A DNA stretch of 64,000 bases from Filimonas sp. GTDB taxonomy: Bacteria > Bacteroidota > Bacteroidia > Chitinophagales > Chitinophagaceae. The stretch is taken from positions 434,001-498,000 of the forward strand of contig JAFKHH010000014.1 in NCBI GenBank assembly GCA_017306865.1, written 5' to 3'. Of the stretch, positions 9,156 through 18,526 are shown one piece after another (position 1 is the first letter of the stretch; each line of letters begins with the position of its first letter). A model generated the notes under the pieces. The model was not told the DNA's origin and ran no database searches. It saw nothing but the letters and a program-made list of their open reading frames with translations. A program made the position numbers and the translations under genes.

Positions 9156-10280
9156 TTACTTCACCGGAACCATTGTTAAGAACATCGGCATGTCTACTGT
9201 AATAGTTGTTTTAGTATCCTCCAGCAAACCATAGTTCTTGTTGATTACAAATATCTGGATGCTGTTGCTATCCCTGTTTGCTACCAACAAGAAACGGCCT
9301 GTAGGATCAACCATAAAGTTACGTGGGTGAATGCCTGTTGGCTGATGTCCTACCAACAATAACTTACCGTCTGTATTTACTTTATAGATCGTTATGTCGT
9401 TAGAAGTAACACGGTTAGAGGTGTACAGGAATTTGCCATTAGGCGTCAGGTGAATATCCGCACTGCCTTTGTCTTCTTTTCCTTTTGTATTATCAGACTC
9501 TATTGTTTGGATCTCAGTCAACTGTCCATTCTTATTTTCATACACAATTACTTTACCAGACAGTTCAGTGATCACATAGGCAAATCTGCCGTCTGCACTG
9601 AAGGTAATGTGGCGCGGACCGCTACCATCTGGTACTTCCACATATTCCGGATCACCAGCAGTAAATGGTTCTGTTGCGCTGTTGGCATCAAATTTATATT
9701 TGTACACGCGATCTGTACCAAGGTCACAAGAGAACATTTGCTTCTCTCCAGGTGCAAATACTACACTATGTACATGCGGCATTTCCTGGCGTTTTACATT
9801 CACGCCATAGCCCTGGTGCGCAATTGTTTGTACAGCAGGTTGCAAAGAGCCGTCTGCGCCGGTTTTAAATACGGAAAAATTACCGCCGGCGTAATTGGCC
9901 ACAACAACGTTTTTACCTGTAGAATCTATAGATATATAGCAAGGGTTATCGCCCTGGCTTGGCTGCTTGTTTATCAGCTTTAGTTCACCGGCTTTTTTGT
10001 CTAATGCAAATGCACTTACCGCTCCTTGGTCATTACCATTTTCATTTACGGCATACACATATTTCTGGTCTTTAGACACAGCCATGTATGTGGGGTTTTC
10101 TACACCACTCGTTTTGCTTACAAATGTCGCCTCCCCTTTGTTCGGATTAAAGCGATATACATAAATGCCGTCCTTCTGATTTTTTGTAGTTGTACCTATC
10201 AACAAGTAATAGATCGGATTTTGTGCAAAGCTGACAACGCCCGTAAGCAAAATGGCAGCGACTAAAAGTATTTTACGCAT
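9156..10280 (-). CDS. Lactonase family protein (6-phosphogluconolactonase-like beta-propeller), secreted
   Basis: A 374-residue protein with signal peptide MRKILLVAAILLTGVVSFAQ followed by a seven-bladed propeller of the lactonase family PF10282. Repeated blade motifs are visible: YMAVSKDQKYVYAVNE, CYISIDSTGKNVVVANY, RHITFSADGRFAYVI, DIHLTPNGKFLYTSNR and NFMVDPTGRFLLVANR. Cytosolic relatives hydrolyse 6-phosphogluconolactone, but the signal peptide makes a periplasmic sugar-lactone or non-enzymatic role more likely; the substrate is unknown. The ATG at 10280 is preferred over the upstream TTG at 10286 because it begins the signal peptide. It has its own terminator and is separated from rpoB by rpoB's terminator. 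Confidence 0.9.
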   Translation of the reverse strand: MRKILLVAAILLTGVVSFAQNPIYYLLIGTTTKNQKDGIYVYRFNPNKGEATFVSKTSGVENPTYMAVSKDQKYVYAVNENGNDQGAVSAFALDKKAGELKLINKQPSQGDNPCYISIDSTGKNVVVANYAGGNFSVFKTGADGSLQPAVQTIAHQGYGVNVKRQEMPHVHSVVFAPGEKQMFSCDLGTDRVYKYKFDANSATEPFTAGDPEYVEVPDGSGPRHITFSADGRFAYVITELSGKVIVYENKNGQLTEIQTIESDNTKGKEDKGSADIHLTPNGKFLYTSNRVTSNDITIYKVNTDGKLLLVGHQPTGIHPRNFMVDPTGRFLLVANRDSNSIQIFVINKNYGLLEDTKTTITVDMPMFLTMVPVK

Positions 10281-10427
10281 AGACAAATGTTATTATTGCA
10301 AGTTAAGTTAATCACTAAAAGTGAAATGTGAAAGTATCTTAAAGATATGCAGATGCGAGAAGATGTTGCTTTTGATAACAGCAAAAAAGAGAAATTGTTA
10401 TTTCAAGCGGTAGGATGCAAAGTGTTT

Positions 10428-10494
10428 AGAATTGCTGAATTGTCTAATGGCCACATGGTTAATAAAAGCAGGTTAACCATCTAACAATTAAACA
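10428..10494. repeat. Family A inverted repeat
   Basis: GAATTGTCTAATGGCCACAT and its approximate complement GGTTAACCATCTAACAATTA form an imperfect hairpin between the lactonase start and the rpoB terminator. Confidence 0.6.
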
Positions 10495-10510
10495 CTGGTA
10501 TATACTTACT

Positions 10511-10541
10511 ATAAAAAAAGGCCGCTGCTTACGCAACGGCC
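10511..10541 (-). terminator. rpoB terminator
   Basis: The minus-strand transcript has GGCCGTTGC paired with GCAGCGGCC (one G-U) around a GTAA loop, followed by seven T residues. It lies 25 bp after the rpoB stop codon and shows that rpoB transcription ends here rather than continuing into rpoC. Confidence 0.85.
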
Positions 10542-10565
10542 TTGTATTTTTTAGCTTAACAGCTA

Positions 10566-13500
10566 TTATTCAAATTTCAGATCCAGACCTAAGCCTCTCA
10601 ATTCATGAACCAATACGTTGAATGATTCAGGAATACCAGCTCTTGGAATGTTTTCACCTTTAACGATAGCCTCGTATGTTTTCGCACGACCGATGATATC
10701 ATCAGATTTGATTGTCAACAACTCTTGCAGGATGTTAGCAGCACCGTATGCTTCAAGTGCCCATACCTCCATCTCACCAAAACGCTGACCACCGAACTGA
10801 GCTTTACCACCTAATGGCTGTTGTGTAATCAAGCTGTATGGTCCGATAGAACGCGCGTGCATTTTATCATCAACCATGTGGTGTAGTTTGATCATGTAGA
10901 TCACACCAACTGTAGCTTTCTGGTGGAAGCGGTCACCCGTTTCACCATCATACAGGTATGTGTGTCCCATCATCGGTATATCAGCCTTTTTACAATGTTC
11001 AGCTATTTCATCAGGAGTCGCACCATCAAAGATTGGTGTAGCGAACTTCACGCCTAAGCGTTTACCGCACCAGCCAAGGATTGTTTCATAGATCTGGCCA
11101 AGGTTCATACGTGAAGGTACCCCTAGTGGGTTCAACACGATGTCAACCGGTGTACCATCTTCTAAGAACGGCATGTCTTCTGCACGTACAATCTTCGCAA
11201 CGATACCTTTGTTACCGTGACGGCCCGCCATTTTATCACCCACTTTCAGTTTACGCTTAACAGCTAAGTAAACTTTAGCAAGTTTCAATACACCTGCAGG
11301 TAATTCGTCACCGATAGAGATGTTGAACTTCTCACGTTTGTAACGGCCAAGTTCTTCGTTGTATTTGATGTTGTAGTTGTGCAACAACGTATTGATCTGA
11401 TCATCGATACCTTCATCGCCAGTCCAACCTAATGGATTTACGTTCTGGTAGTCGATAGTGCTCAGGTTCTTCACGTTGAATTTAGAACCTTTACCGATCA
11501 GCATTTCACCAAAGTTGTTAGATACACCTGTAGAGCTTTTATCTTTCAATAAAGTCTGCAGTTTGCTCAGCAACAGTTCTTTCAGTGATTCAGTATTTTG
11601 CTCGTGAACTTTCTCTACTTTTTCAAGTTGAGCTTTTTCACGGATCTTGCTGTTCTTATCTTTCTTAGCACGTTGGAACAATTTCTTGTCGATAACTACA
11701 CCTTCTGTTCCGTTTGGCGCTTTCAGAGAAGCGTCTTTTGCGTCACCGGCTTTATCACCAAAGATCGCACGTAACAGTTTTTCTTCCGGTGTAGGATCAC
11801 TTTCACCTTTAGGTGTGATCTTACCGATCAGGATATCGCCTTCACGTACAGTAGCACCTATACGGATGATACCATTTTCGTCCAGGTCTTTAGTTGCTTC
11901 TTCAGATACGTTTGGAATATCCGGAGTCAGCTCTTCTTCACCCAGTTTAGTATCACGTACTTCCAACTCATATTCTTCAATGTGGATAGAAGTAAATAAG
12001 TCTTCGCGTACTACTTTTTCGTTGATTACGATGGCATCCTCGAAGTTGTAACCTTTCCAAGGCATGAATGCTACCTGCAGGTTACGTCCAAGTGCCAGTT
12101 CGCCGTCTTTAGTTGCATAGCCTTCAGTCAGGAAGTCACCTTTTTTCACCTCTTGTCCTTTTCTTACGGCAGGACGCAGGTTGATAGATGTAGACTGGTT
12201 GGTTTTGATGAACTTAGTCAACTTGTAAACGATCAGATCGTCTTCGAAGCTAACCAGGCGGTCATTATCATTTCTATCGTAACGAACGTGAATTTCTTTA
12301 GCATCTACAAACTCTACAACACCATTACCTTCTGCGTGTATCTGAATACGCGCATCACGTGCTGCTTTACCTTCCAGGCCGGTACCTACTACAGGCGCCT
12401 GTGGAAGGATCAATGGTACAGCCTGACGTTGCATGTTTGATCCCATCAGCGCACGGTTGGCGTCATCATGCTCAAGGAACGGAATCAGGGAGGCACTCAA
12501 ACCAACGATCTGGTTAGGTGCAACGTCCATGTATTCCACTTCGCTCTTTTCCAAAATCGGGAAGTCACCAGTTTCGCGGCTTACGATTTTTTCTTCGATG
12601 AAGTTACCTTTCTCATCCAACTCCACGTTGCTCTGGGCAATCTTAGCTGTATCTTCTTCTTCCGCACTCAGGAATTTCAAGCTCTTCAGGTCCACTTTAC
12701 CGTCACTTACTTTATGGTAAGGCGTTTCGATGAAGCCCATATCATTGATCTTCGCGTGTACGCAAAGTGTAGAGATCAGACCGATGTTCGGACCTTCCGG
12801 TGTTTCGATAGTACACAGACGGCCATAGTGGCTATAGTGTACGTCACGCACCTCAAAGCCAGCACGCTCACGGCTCAGACCACCTGGGCCTAACGCAGAG
12901 ATACGACGCTTGTGCGTGATCTCAGACAGTGGGTTCGTCTGGTCTAGGAACTGAGACAACTGGGAAGTACCGAAGAATGAGTTGATAACAGAAGAAAGTG
13001 TTCTTGCATTGATCAGGTCTACCGGGGTAAACACCTCATTGTCACGAACGTTCATCCTTTCACGGATAGTACGTGCCATACGAGCCAGACCAACACCGAA
13101 CTGAGCGTATAACTGCTCGCCTACTGTACGCACGCGACGGTTGCTCAGGTGATCAATATCATCGATCTCAGCTTTCTGGTTTGTTAAACGCACCAGGTAT
13201 TTGATGATCTCAATGATGTCTTCTTTTGTCAATACTTTGTTCTGCAGCTTCTGTGTTACACCCAGTTTGCGGTTGATCTTGTAACGGCCAACTTCGCCCA
13301 GGTCATAACGTTTGTCGCTGAAGAATAATTTATCGATGATACCACGCGCAGTTTCGTTATCCGGAGCATCAGCACCACGCAATTGGCGGTAGATGTGCTG
13401 AACGGCTTCCAGTTCACTGTTCGAAGTATCTTTGTTTAATGTATTGTAGATGATCGCATAGTCTCCGCCAACGTCTTCACGCTGTACGAATACGCTTTTC

Positions 13501-14369
13501 ACATCCAGATCAGCAATTGTGTCGATCGCATCTTCATCAAGTACTGTGTCACGCTCCATAACGATCTCGTTACGCTCGATAGACACAACCTCTCCGGTGT
13601 CCTCATCCACAAAGTCTTCAACCCATGTACGGAGTACGCGGGCTGCCAGCTTTTTGCCAATTTGTTTTTGTAATGATTTCTTGTCAGCAGGTACTTCCGT
13701 AGCCATACCGAACAGTTCCAGGATATCTTTATCCGTTTCGAAACCGATAGAACGTAAAAGCGTAGTAACCGGGAATTTCTTCTTACGGTCAATGTACGCA
13801 TACATTACGTTGTTGATATCTGTAGCAAACTCCATCCATGCGCCCTTGAACGGGATCACACGTGCAGAGTAGATTTTAGTACCATTTGGGTGAACAGACT
13901 GGCCAAAGAATACACCAGGTGAACGGTGTAACTGTGATACTACCACACGCTCAGCGCCATTGATCACAAATGTACCACGAGGGGTCATGTATGGGATATT
14001 ACCCAGAAACACATCCTGAACGATTGTCTGGAAGTCAACGTGCTCTTCATCGTTACAGCTCAAACGCAACTTCGCCTTCAGAGGAACCGCATACGTCAAT
14101 CCACGCTCCATACACTCGTCAATAGTGTAGCGTGGTGGATCAATGAAATAATCCAGGAACTCCAATACGAAAATGTTACGCGTGTCTGTAATAGGAAAGT
14201 TTTCCTTAAACACACGGAACAGACCTTCGTTGTTACGCTTGTCAGGTGTAGTTTCTAATTGGAAAAATTCACGGAACGATTCTAACTGAATGTCTAATAG
14301 GTCAGGGGTCTCAGCCAGGTGTTTTGATTTACCGAAGCTGATCCTGTTTTGCACTTTAGTTGATGACAT
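10566..14369 (-). CDS. rpoB: DNA-directed RNA polymerase beta subunit
   Basis: The 1267-residue beta subunit of RNA polymerase, normal for Bacteroidota. Conserved regions are intact: the rifampicin pocket [20 protein letters not shown] near residue 470 (the positions equivalent to E. coli D516, H526 and S531 are wild type, predicting a sensitive-type enzyme), [33 protein letters not shown], and the C-terminal [19 protein letters not shown]. The start ([14 protein letters not shown]) is the family start. Unusually, neither rplL upstream nor rpoC downstream is present: amyA is divergent upstream and a lactonase gene follows after a strong terminator. A private promoter is visible at 14505-14512. 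Confidence 0.98.
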   Translation of the reverse strand: MSSTKVQNRISFGKSKHLAETPDLLDIQLESFREFFQLETTPDKRNNEGLFRVFKENFPITDTRNIFVLEFLDYFIDPPRYTIDECMERGLTYAVPLKAKLRLSCNDEEHVDFQTIVQDVFLGNIPYMTPRGTFVINGAERVVVSQLHRSPGVFFGQSVHPNGTKIYSARVIPFKGAWMEFATDINNVMYAYIDRKKKFPVTTLLRSIGFETDKDILELFGMATEVPADKKSLQKQIGKKLAARVLRTWVEDFVDEDTGEVVSIERNEIVMERDTVLDEDAIDTIADLDVKSVFVQREDVGGDYAIIYNTLNKDTSNSELEAVQHIYRQLRGADAPDNETARGIIDKLFFSDKRYDLGEVGRYKINRKLGVTQKLQNKVLTKEDIIEIIKYLVRLTNQKAEIDDIDHLSNRRVRTVGEQLYAQFGVGLARMARTIRERMNVRDNEVFTPVDLINARTLSSVINSFFGTSQLSQFLDQTNPLSEITHKRRISALGPGGLSRERAGFEVRDVHYSHYGRLCTIETPEGPNIGLISTLCVHAKINDMGFIETPYHKVSDGKVDLKSLKFLSAEEEDTAKIAQSNVELDEKGNFIEEKIVSRETGDFPILEKSEVEYMDVAPNQIVGLSASLIPFLEHDDANRALMGSNMQRQAVPLILPQAPVVGTGLEGKAARDARIQIHAEGNGVVEFVDAKEIHVRYDRNDNDRLVSFEDDLIVYKLTKFIKTNQSTSINLRPAVRKGQEVKKGDFLTEGYATKDGELALGRNLQVAFMPWKGYNFEDAIVINEKVVREDLFTSIHIEEYELEVRDTKLGEEELTPDIPNVSEEATKDLDENGIIRIGATVREGDILIGKITPKGESDPTPEEKLLRAIFGDKAGDAKDASLKAPNGTEGVVIDKKLFQRAKKDKNSKIREKAQLEKVEKVHEQNTESLKELLLSKLQTLLKDKSSTGVSNNFGEMLIGKGSKFNVKNLSTIDYQNVNPLGWTGDEGIDDQINTLLHNYNIKYNEELGRYKREKFNISIGDELPAGVLKLAKVYLAVKRKLKVGDKMAGRHGNKGIVAKIVRAEDMPFLEDGTPVDIVLNPLGVPSRMNLGQIYETILGWCGKRLGVKFATPIFDGATPDEIAEHCKKADIPMMGHTYLYDGETGDRFHQKATVGVIYMIKLHHMVDDKMHARSIGPYSLITQQPLGGKAQFGGQRFGEMEVWALEAYGAANILQELLTIKSDDIIGRAKTYEAIVKGENIPRAGIPESFNVLVHELRGLGLDLKFE

Positions 14370-14670
14370 ATCTGTAATTAACCGGTTTTTTTCTTAATGA
14401 TTTTGGGGAGGAATTTCACCTCAACGCGTTGAACTTCAATAGATTTCGGAATAAATGGCCATTTCCTTAACCTAAATTGATAGTTCGCCCAAAATAAAGG
14501 ATGGCAAAATTAAGAAATGAAAGGCACATTTTAAAACAAATTTTATACCAAGCGCTAACCCAGGCACTAACTTATTGTTTTGCTAATGAACAGGAGGGGT
14601 ATTTATATGTTTTACAAACAATAGGCACGACTTTCTCATTACCAGCCACATATAAAAATACAGAATAGTT
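14370..14670. other. Divergent rpoB/amyA intergenic region
   Basis: A 301-bp gene-free region between the divergent starts. It holds the candidate rpoB -7 element and a roughly 130-nt rpoB leader. I see no riboswitch, small gene or family A-D repeat, so it is one of the few repeat-free gaps in the window. Confidence 0.6.
14505..14512 (-). promoter_or_regulatory. Candidate rpoB -7 element
   Basis: Read on the minus strand, TAATTTTG matches TAnnTTTG exactly. A TTTG is present further upstream (14537-14540) but 24 bp away, longer than usual. This would give rpoB a leader of about 130 nt. Confidence 0.5.
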
Positions 14671-16161
14671 ATGTTAAACGGAACCCTTATCCAGTATTTC
14701 CACTGGTATTACCCCACAGATCACTCTCTTTGGAAAAAGTTAAAACAAGATGCCCCTTACCTGGAAAGCCTCGGCTTCCATTCCGCATGGCTTCCGCCTG
14801 TATATAAGGGCATCCATGGAGATCTGTCTATCGGCTATGATACATATGACCTTTTTGACCTGGGGGAATTTGACCAAAAGGGTTCTATATCAACTAAATA
14901 CGGCATTAAACAGGAATTAATAGATGCAATAAAAACTGCGCAGGAACGCGGGATTGCCATATATATGGATGTGGTGGTGAATCATAAAGGTGGCGCAGAC
15001 GAAAAGGAGAAGGTGAAGGCAGTAAAGGTAGATCCGCAAAACCGGAATGAGATAATCTCAGCGCCGTATGAGATAGAAGCTTACACAAAATTCTTCTTTC
15101 CTGGCAGGAATGGAAAATACTCCACATACGTTTGGGATTTCCACAGTTTTACCGGCGTAGACTACGATGCATCTAAAAATGAAAGTGGCGTTTATAAATT
15201 ATTGAATGAGTATGGGAATGACTGGGAGAATGTGCCGAGCGAGGAAATGGGAAACTTTGATTACCTGATGCATGCGGACATTGAATTTCGAAACCCCAAT
15301 GTAACAGGGGAATTGAAATATTGGATCAAATGGTTTTATGAAACACTTCATTTTGATGGATTAAGACTGGATGCCATCAAACACATTACACCTGATTTTT
15401 TTAATGAATGGCTGGAGTATATAGAACATGAGCCTGCTATTGATAAGCCCATGTTTGTGGTAGGTGAATATTGGGAGACGAATAATGTGCAGTTACTCCT
15501 TGATTACCTCGCGGCTACGAACGAGCGGGTCGCGCTGTTTGATGCCATATTGCAACACAGGTTCCATGCAGCCTCTAAAGGTGGGAAAGATTTTGACCTG
15601 GCTAAACTGTTCGAAGATACACTTGTTAGCACTAGGCCAGACAAAGCGGTGACGCTGGTTGCTAACCACGATACACAGCCTTTGCAATCGCTGGAAGCCC
15701 CGGTAGAGCCTTGGTTTAAGCCGCTGGCGTATGCTGCTATACTGCTGCGTAAAGATGGCTACCCTTGTGTGTTTTACCCTGACCTGTTTGGCGCAGATTA
15801 TACAGACAAGGGTGGTGATGGTAACGAGTACCATATATCAATGCCTAAGGTTGATAAGATTGAACTTTTATTACAGGCGCGCCAACGCTTTGCGTATGGT
15901 GACCAAACGGATATTTTTGATCATGCTAATTGTATTGGTTGGGTGAGGTATGGTGATGCAGCACATGAAAATTCCGGTTGTGTTGTACTGATCTGTAATG
16001 GTGATGATGGGTATAAGGATATTGATATGGGTAAGGATAAAGCAGGAACGGTCAATATAGATTTTTTAGGCAATCGTACAGAAGAAGTGAAAATCAATGA
16101 TGATGGTGTAGGGCGATTTTTAGTGCGTGCGGGTAGTGTGAGTGTGTGGGTAAGGAAGTAA
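14671..16161 (+). CDS. amyA: Cytoplasmic alpha-amylase (GH13), AmyA type
   Basis: A 496-residue alpha-amylase without signal peptide, acting on intracellular maltodextrin or glycogen. The sequence follows E. coli cytoplasmic AmyA closely along its length: IQYFHWYYP at the start, YDLFDLGEFDQKGS, DVVVNHKGGADE (calcium/active-site region I), GLRLDAIKHI with the nucleophile Asp (about 234), VVGEYW with the acid/base Glu (about 269), and LVANHDTQPLQSLEAPVEPW with the transition-state Asp (about 331). The C-terminal beta domain is complete. The gene stands alone, divergent from rpoB. Family A repeat begins at the stop codon itself (TAATTGTTG). Confidence 0.95.
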   Translation: MLNGTLIQYFHWYYPTDHSLWKKLKQDAPYLESLGFHSAWLPPVYKGIHGDLSIGYDTYDLFDLGEFDQKGSISTKYGIKQELIDAIKTAQERGIAIYMDVVVNHKGGADEKEKVKAVKVDPQNRNEIISAPYEIEAYTKFFFPGRNGKYSTYVWDFHSFTGVDYDASKNESGVYKLLNEYGNDWENVPSEEMGNFDYLMHADIEFRNPNVTGELKYWIKWFYETLHFDGLRLDAIKHITPDFFNEWLEYIEHEPAIDKPMFVVGEYWETNNVQLLLDYLAATNERVALFDAILQHRFHAASKGGKDFDLAKLFEDTLVSTRPDKAVTLVANHDTQPLQSLEAPVEPWFKPLAYAAILLRKDGYPCVFYPDLFGADYTDKGGDGNEYHISMPKVDKIELLLQARQRFAYGDQTDIFDHANCIGWVRYGDAAHENSGCVVLICNGDDGYKDIDMGKDKAGTVNIDFLGNRTEEVKINDDGVGRFLVRAGSVSVWVRK

Positions 16162-16385
16162 TTGTTGTATGGTTATATTGTTAAATTGTTACATCGTTGT
16201 ATTGTTTAATTGCTTTGCGTTTCTCTGTATCCTTTGTGCTACTTTTCACGCAAAGACGCCAAGTATCGCAAAGAACGCAAAGGATATCGCAGAGAACACA
16301 AAGTAAATTTCCGCGGCTTCTGTGTTTTCTGCAAGTCATATTTTCTCTGCGTTAACTTCCCGCTCTCTGCGTCTTCGCGGTGAAT
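16162..16385. repeat. Family A and D repeats between amyA and the symporter
   Basis: Family A words (ATGGTTATATTGTTAAATTG) are followed by a long family D array: CTCTGTATCCTTTGTGC, CACGCAAAGACGCCAAG, TATCGCAAAGAACGCAAAGG and CAGAGAACACAAAG. The matching reverse words (TCTGTGTTTTCTGC, CTCTGCGTCTTCGCGG) extend into the symporter's last codons. Confidence 0.75.
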
Positions 16386-18121
16386 TCCTGTTTGCCCGCA
16401 AACTTATTAAACAATGCTGCGAATAAAATCACCAAGGCCGCTCCTATTACGTTGAACCACAGGAAGCCTAAGCCAATAATATTATAACGGTCGAGAATGA
16501 ACAGAACAATTACGATCAGCTCGCTTATTACTGCTGCCCAGAAGACAGCATTACCTTTTATTTTCTTCATATAAAAGGCTACAAGAAAAATTCCCAGTAT
16601 CACTCCATAGAAGAGTGAGCCTAATATGTTTACAGCTTCTATCAGGCTGCCCATGCGGTTGGAGAACTGCGCAACAACTATACAGAACACACCCCATGCA
16701 AAGGTGAACCATTTGGAAAGCTTATACTTCTTTTCATCATCTACATCCTGCTGATCAGGATGCGCATGATGATGCTTGAACCTGCAATAAAAGTCGATCA
16801 TCGTGCAGGACGCCAGTGAGTTTAAGGCTGCTGCGATGGATCCCCAGGCGGCTAAGAAAATGATGGCGATCAGCAGACCTACCAGGCCTGCCGGTAAATA
16901 GTCAACAACAAACTTGAGAAAGATATAATTGGTATCATTTGTATCAATAGAAGCATCCGCCTTACTTAAATATTTTTTGTAAGTAGTACGTAGGGAATCT
17001 ATATGATGATCTGCCTGTTGAATATTTGCTTTAATACCCGGAGTGGCTTCTTCTTTTTTTTCATGTATGGCATCTACATAAGACCTTACCAATACTTGCT
17101 TATCCGCAGATGCCTTTTCGTAAGCCGTATTTACAGCACGTAAAGAATCGCCATACGCACTCTGATATACTTTCTCTTTTACAGCATCATTGAAAAAGAT
17201 CGGCTGTTTATTAAACTGGTAGAAAGTAAATAACAATGCACCTATTAAGAGGATGAAAAACTGCATCGGCACTTTTACTAACCCATTCATCAAAAGGCCA
17301 AGCTTGCTTTCCCGGTCATTCTTAGCAGTTAAGTAACGCCCTACCTGGCTCTGGTCTGTACCAAAATAAGAGAGCGCTAAAAATGCGCCACCTATAATAC
17401 CACTGATCAAATTGTACCGGTCTTTCCAGTCGAAGCCTTGAGATTTAATACCAGAGGTGATCACATTTAGCTTTCCGGATGCACCGCTTACTTTCAAAGC
17501 ATCAGAAAAGCTTACGCCTTCAGGTAGTTTGTGTACAATGAGATACCCGGCTACGAACATGCCGCCAAGTATGATGAGCAGTTGTAGCTGTTGTGTATAG
17601 GCAACTGCTTTTGCGCCACCAGTTACAGTATAGATAATGAGCAGGCCACCCATAAATATATTCGTCCAGTAAATATCCCATCCTAGCAGGGAAGATAAGA
17701 TAATGGAGGGCGCATAAATGCTGATGCCGGTAGACAACCCTCTTGACAAGAGAAATAAAAAGGAGGTAAATGTGCGTGTCTTTACATCAAACCGCTGTTC
17801 AAGATATTCGTAGGCTGTAAATATTTTTAGTTTGCCATATAAAGGTACAAATGTGACACAGAGAATAACCATAGCTATGGGTAGCCCAAAATAGTATTGC
17901 AGAAAACGCATGCCATCTGTAAATGCCTGCCCTGGTGCTGAAAGAAAGGTGACTGCGCTCGCCTGCGTGCCCATGATGCTTAACAGGATCAGGTACCAAG
18001 GCATAGACCGGTTAACAAGGAAATAAGCCTCCATGCTTTTTTCCGTACGGCTTTTATATAAGCCATAGGTAACTATACAGGCAAGCGTTCCTATTAAAAC
18101 TATCCAGTCGAGACTGCTCAT
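16352..18121 (-). CDS. Sodium:solute symporter (SSS family)
   Basis: A 589-residue transporter of the SSS/SGLT fold with about 13-14 membrane segments. Family features include the N-terminal GTLACIVTYGLYKSR, the region around FGTDQSQVGRYLTAKNDRE, and AAWGSIAAALNSLASCTMID. A charged insert of roughly 100 residues (about 300-405) between membrane segments is predicted partly helical. The substrate is unknown; relatives carry sugars, sialic acid or pantothenate. The start ATG overlaps the stop of a 36-aa upstream gene (ATGA), so translation is probably coupled. The last residues, EFTAKTQRAGS, are encoded by family D repeat DNA (ACCGCGAAGACGCAGAGAG), which makes the C-terminal tail atypical. Confidence 0.92.
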   Translation of the reverse strand: MSSLDWIVLIGTLACIVTYGLYKSRTEKSMEAYFLVNRSMPWYLILLSIMGTQASAVTFLSAPGQAFTDGMRFLQYYFGLPIAMVILCVTFVPLYGKLKIFTAYEYLEQRFDVKTRTFTSFLFLLSRGLSTGISIYAPSIILSSLLGWDIYWTNIFMGGLLIIYTVTGGAKAVAYTQQLQLLIILGGMFVAGYLIVHKLPEGVSFSDALKVSGASGKLNVITSGIKSQGFDWKDRYNLISGIIGGAFLALSYFGTDQSQVGRYLTAKNDRESKLGLLMNGLVKVPMQFFILLIGALLFTFYQFNKQPIFFNDAVKEKVYQSAYGDSLRAVNTAYEKASADKQVLVRSYVDAIHEKKEEATPGIKANIQQADHHIDSLRTTYKKYLSKADASIDTNDTNYIFLKFVVDYLPAGLVGLLIAIIFLAAWGSIAAALNSLASCTMIDFYCRFKHHHAHPDQQDVDDEKKYKLSKWFTFAWGVFCIVVAQFSNRMGSLIEAVNILGSLFYGVILGIFLVAFYMKKIKGNAVFWAAVISELIVIVLFILDRYNIIGLGFLWFNVIGAALVILFAALFNKFAGKQEFTAKTQRAGS

Positions 18122-18228
18122 GAAAAATGTTTAGTGAACCAGATAAAGAAAGCAATGAGCAGCAACAGTGTAGCAATAACTGCTGTGTACCAATAGTTCC
18201 ATTTGGTAGTATCAGTGTTCTGTTTCAT
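18118..18228 (-). CDS. Single-span membrane microprotein (36 aa), coupled to the symporter
   Basis: A short gene: MKQNTDTTKWNYWYTAVIAT, then a leucine-rich stretch LLLLIAFFIWF and a short basic tail. One transmembrane helix (about residues 13-32) is predicted. Its TGA stop overlaps the symporter ATG in a 4-bp ATGA junction, the arrangement of a translationally coupled partner. Small membrane subunits are known for some SSS transporters, though I do not recognise this sequence as a named family. A function as accessory subunit is inference from position and topology. No similarity search could be run. Confidence 0.65.
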   Translation of the reverse strand: MKQNTDTTKWNYWYTAVIATLLLLIAFFIWFTKHFS

Positions 18229-18277
18229 TGTACTCGTTTATATAAAAAGTTATAGAGACATTGCTTATGAAGTGATT

Positions 18278-18362
18278 AATTGTTGCATTGTTTTATGGCC
18301 AAATTGTTTTATTCATTCGATCATATCAACAATTAAACAATATAACCATTCAACAATATAAC
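18278..18362. repeat. Family A inverted repeat
   Basis: AATTGTTGCATTGTTTTATG at the left and CAACAATTAAACAATATAAC plus CAACAATATAACAAT at the right form an imperfect hairpin between two small membrane-protein genes. Confidence 0.7.
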
Positions 18363-18365
18363 AAT

Positions 18366-18524
18366 CTACTTCTTCCCCCCCGCTAAACTTCCGGCCAGTA
18401 ATCCTATTACCAAACCGATAAGCAAGCCTGCCCGTACGCTCTTGATCAAGACACCGATGACAACACCTATAATTACTAATAGCCCAATACTTATACGACG
18501 GCGGCCTTTATTTCCCTCACTCAT
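18366..18524 (-). CDS. Small hydrophobic glycine-rich membrane protein (52 aa)
   Basis: A short frame starting 2 nt after the stop of the PIG-L gene: MSEGNKGRRRISIG, a hydrophobic run LLVIIGVVIGVLI, a KSVRAG turn, a second run LLIGLVIGLLAGSLAG, and a KK tail. This predicts two short membrane helices with a positive loop, the second rich in small residues (glycine-zipper-like). The tight junction with the PIG-L gene indicates co-transcription. I do not recognise a named family; many Bacteroidota carry comparable small glycine-zipper proteins. It may help anchor or assemble the neighbouring proteins, but that is speculation. Confidence 0.7.
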   Translation of the reverse strand: MSEGNKGRRRISIGLLVIIGVVIGVLIKSVRAGLLIGLVIGLLAGSLAGGKK

Positions 18525-18526
18525 CT

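Noticed and set aside
9450-9983. 177-codon open frame on the plus strand
   Set aside because: It lies entirely antisense within the lactonase propeller gene and its translation has no domain and poor composition.
12153-12893. Plus-strand frames inside rpoB
   Set aside because: Shadows of a highly conserved gene.
12960-13060. Rifampicin-resistance variant of RpoB
   Set aside because: The positions equivalent to E. coli D516, H526 and S531 are wild type; the two nearby differences (M515L, N518T equivalents) are probably lineage variation.
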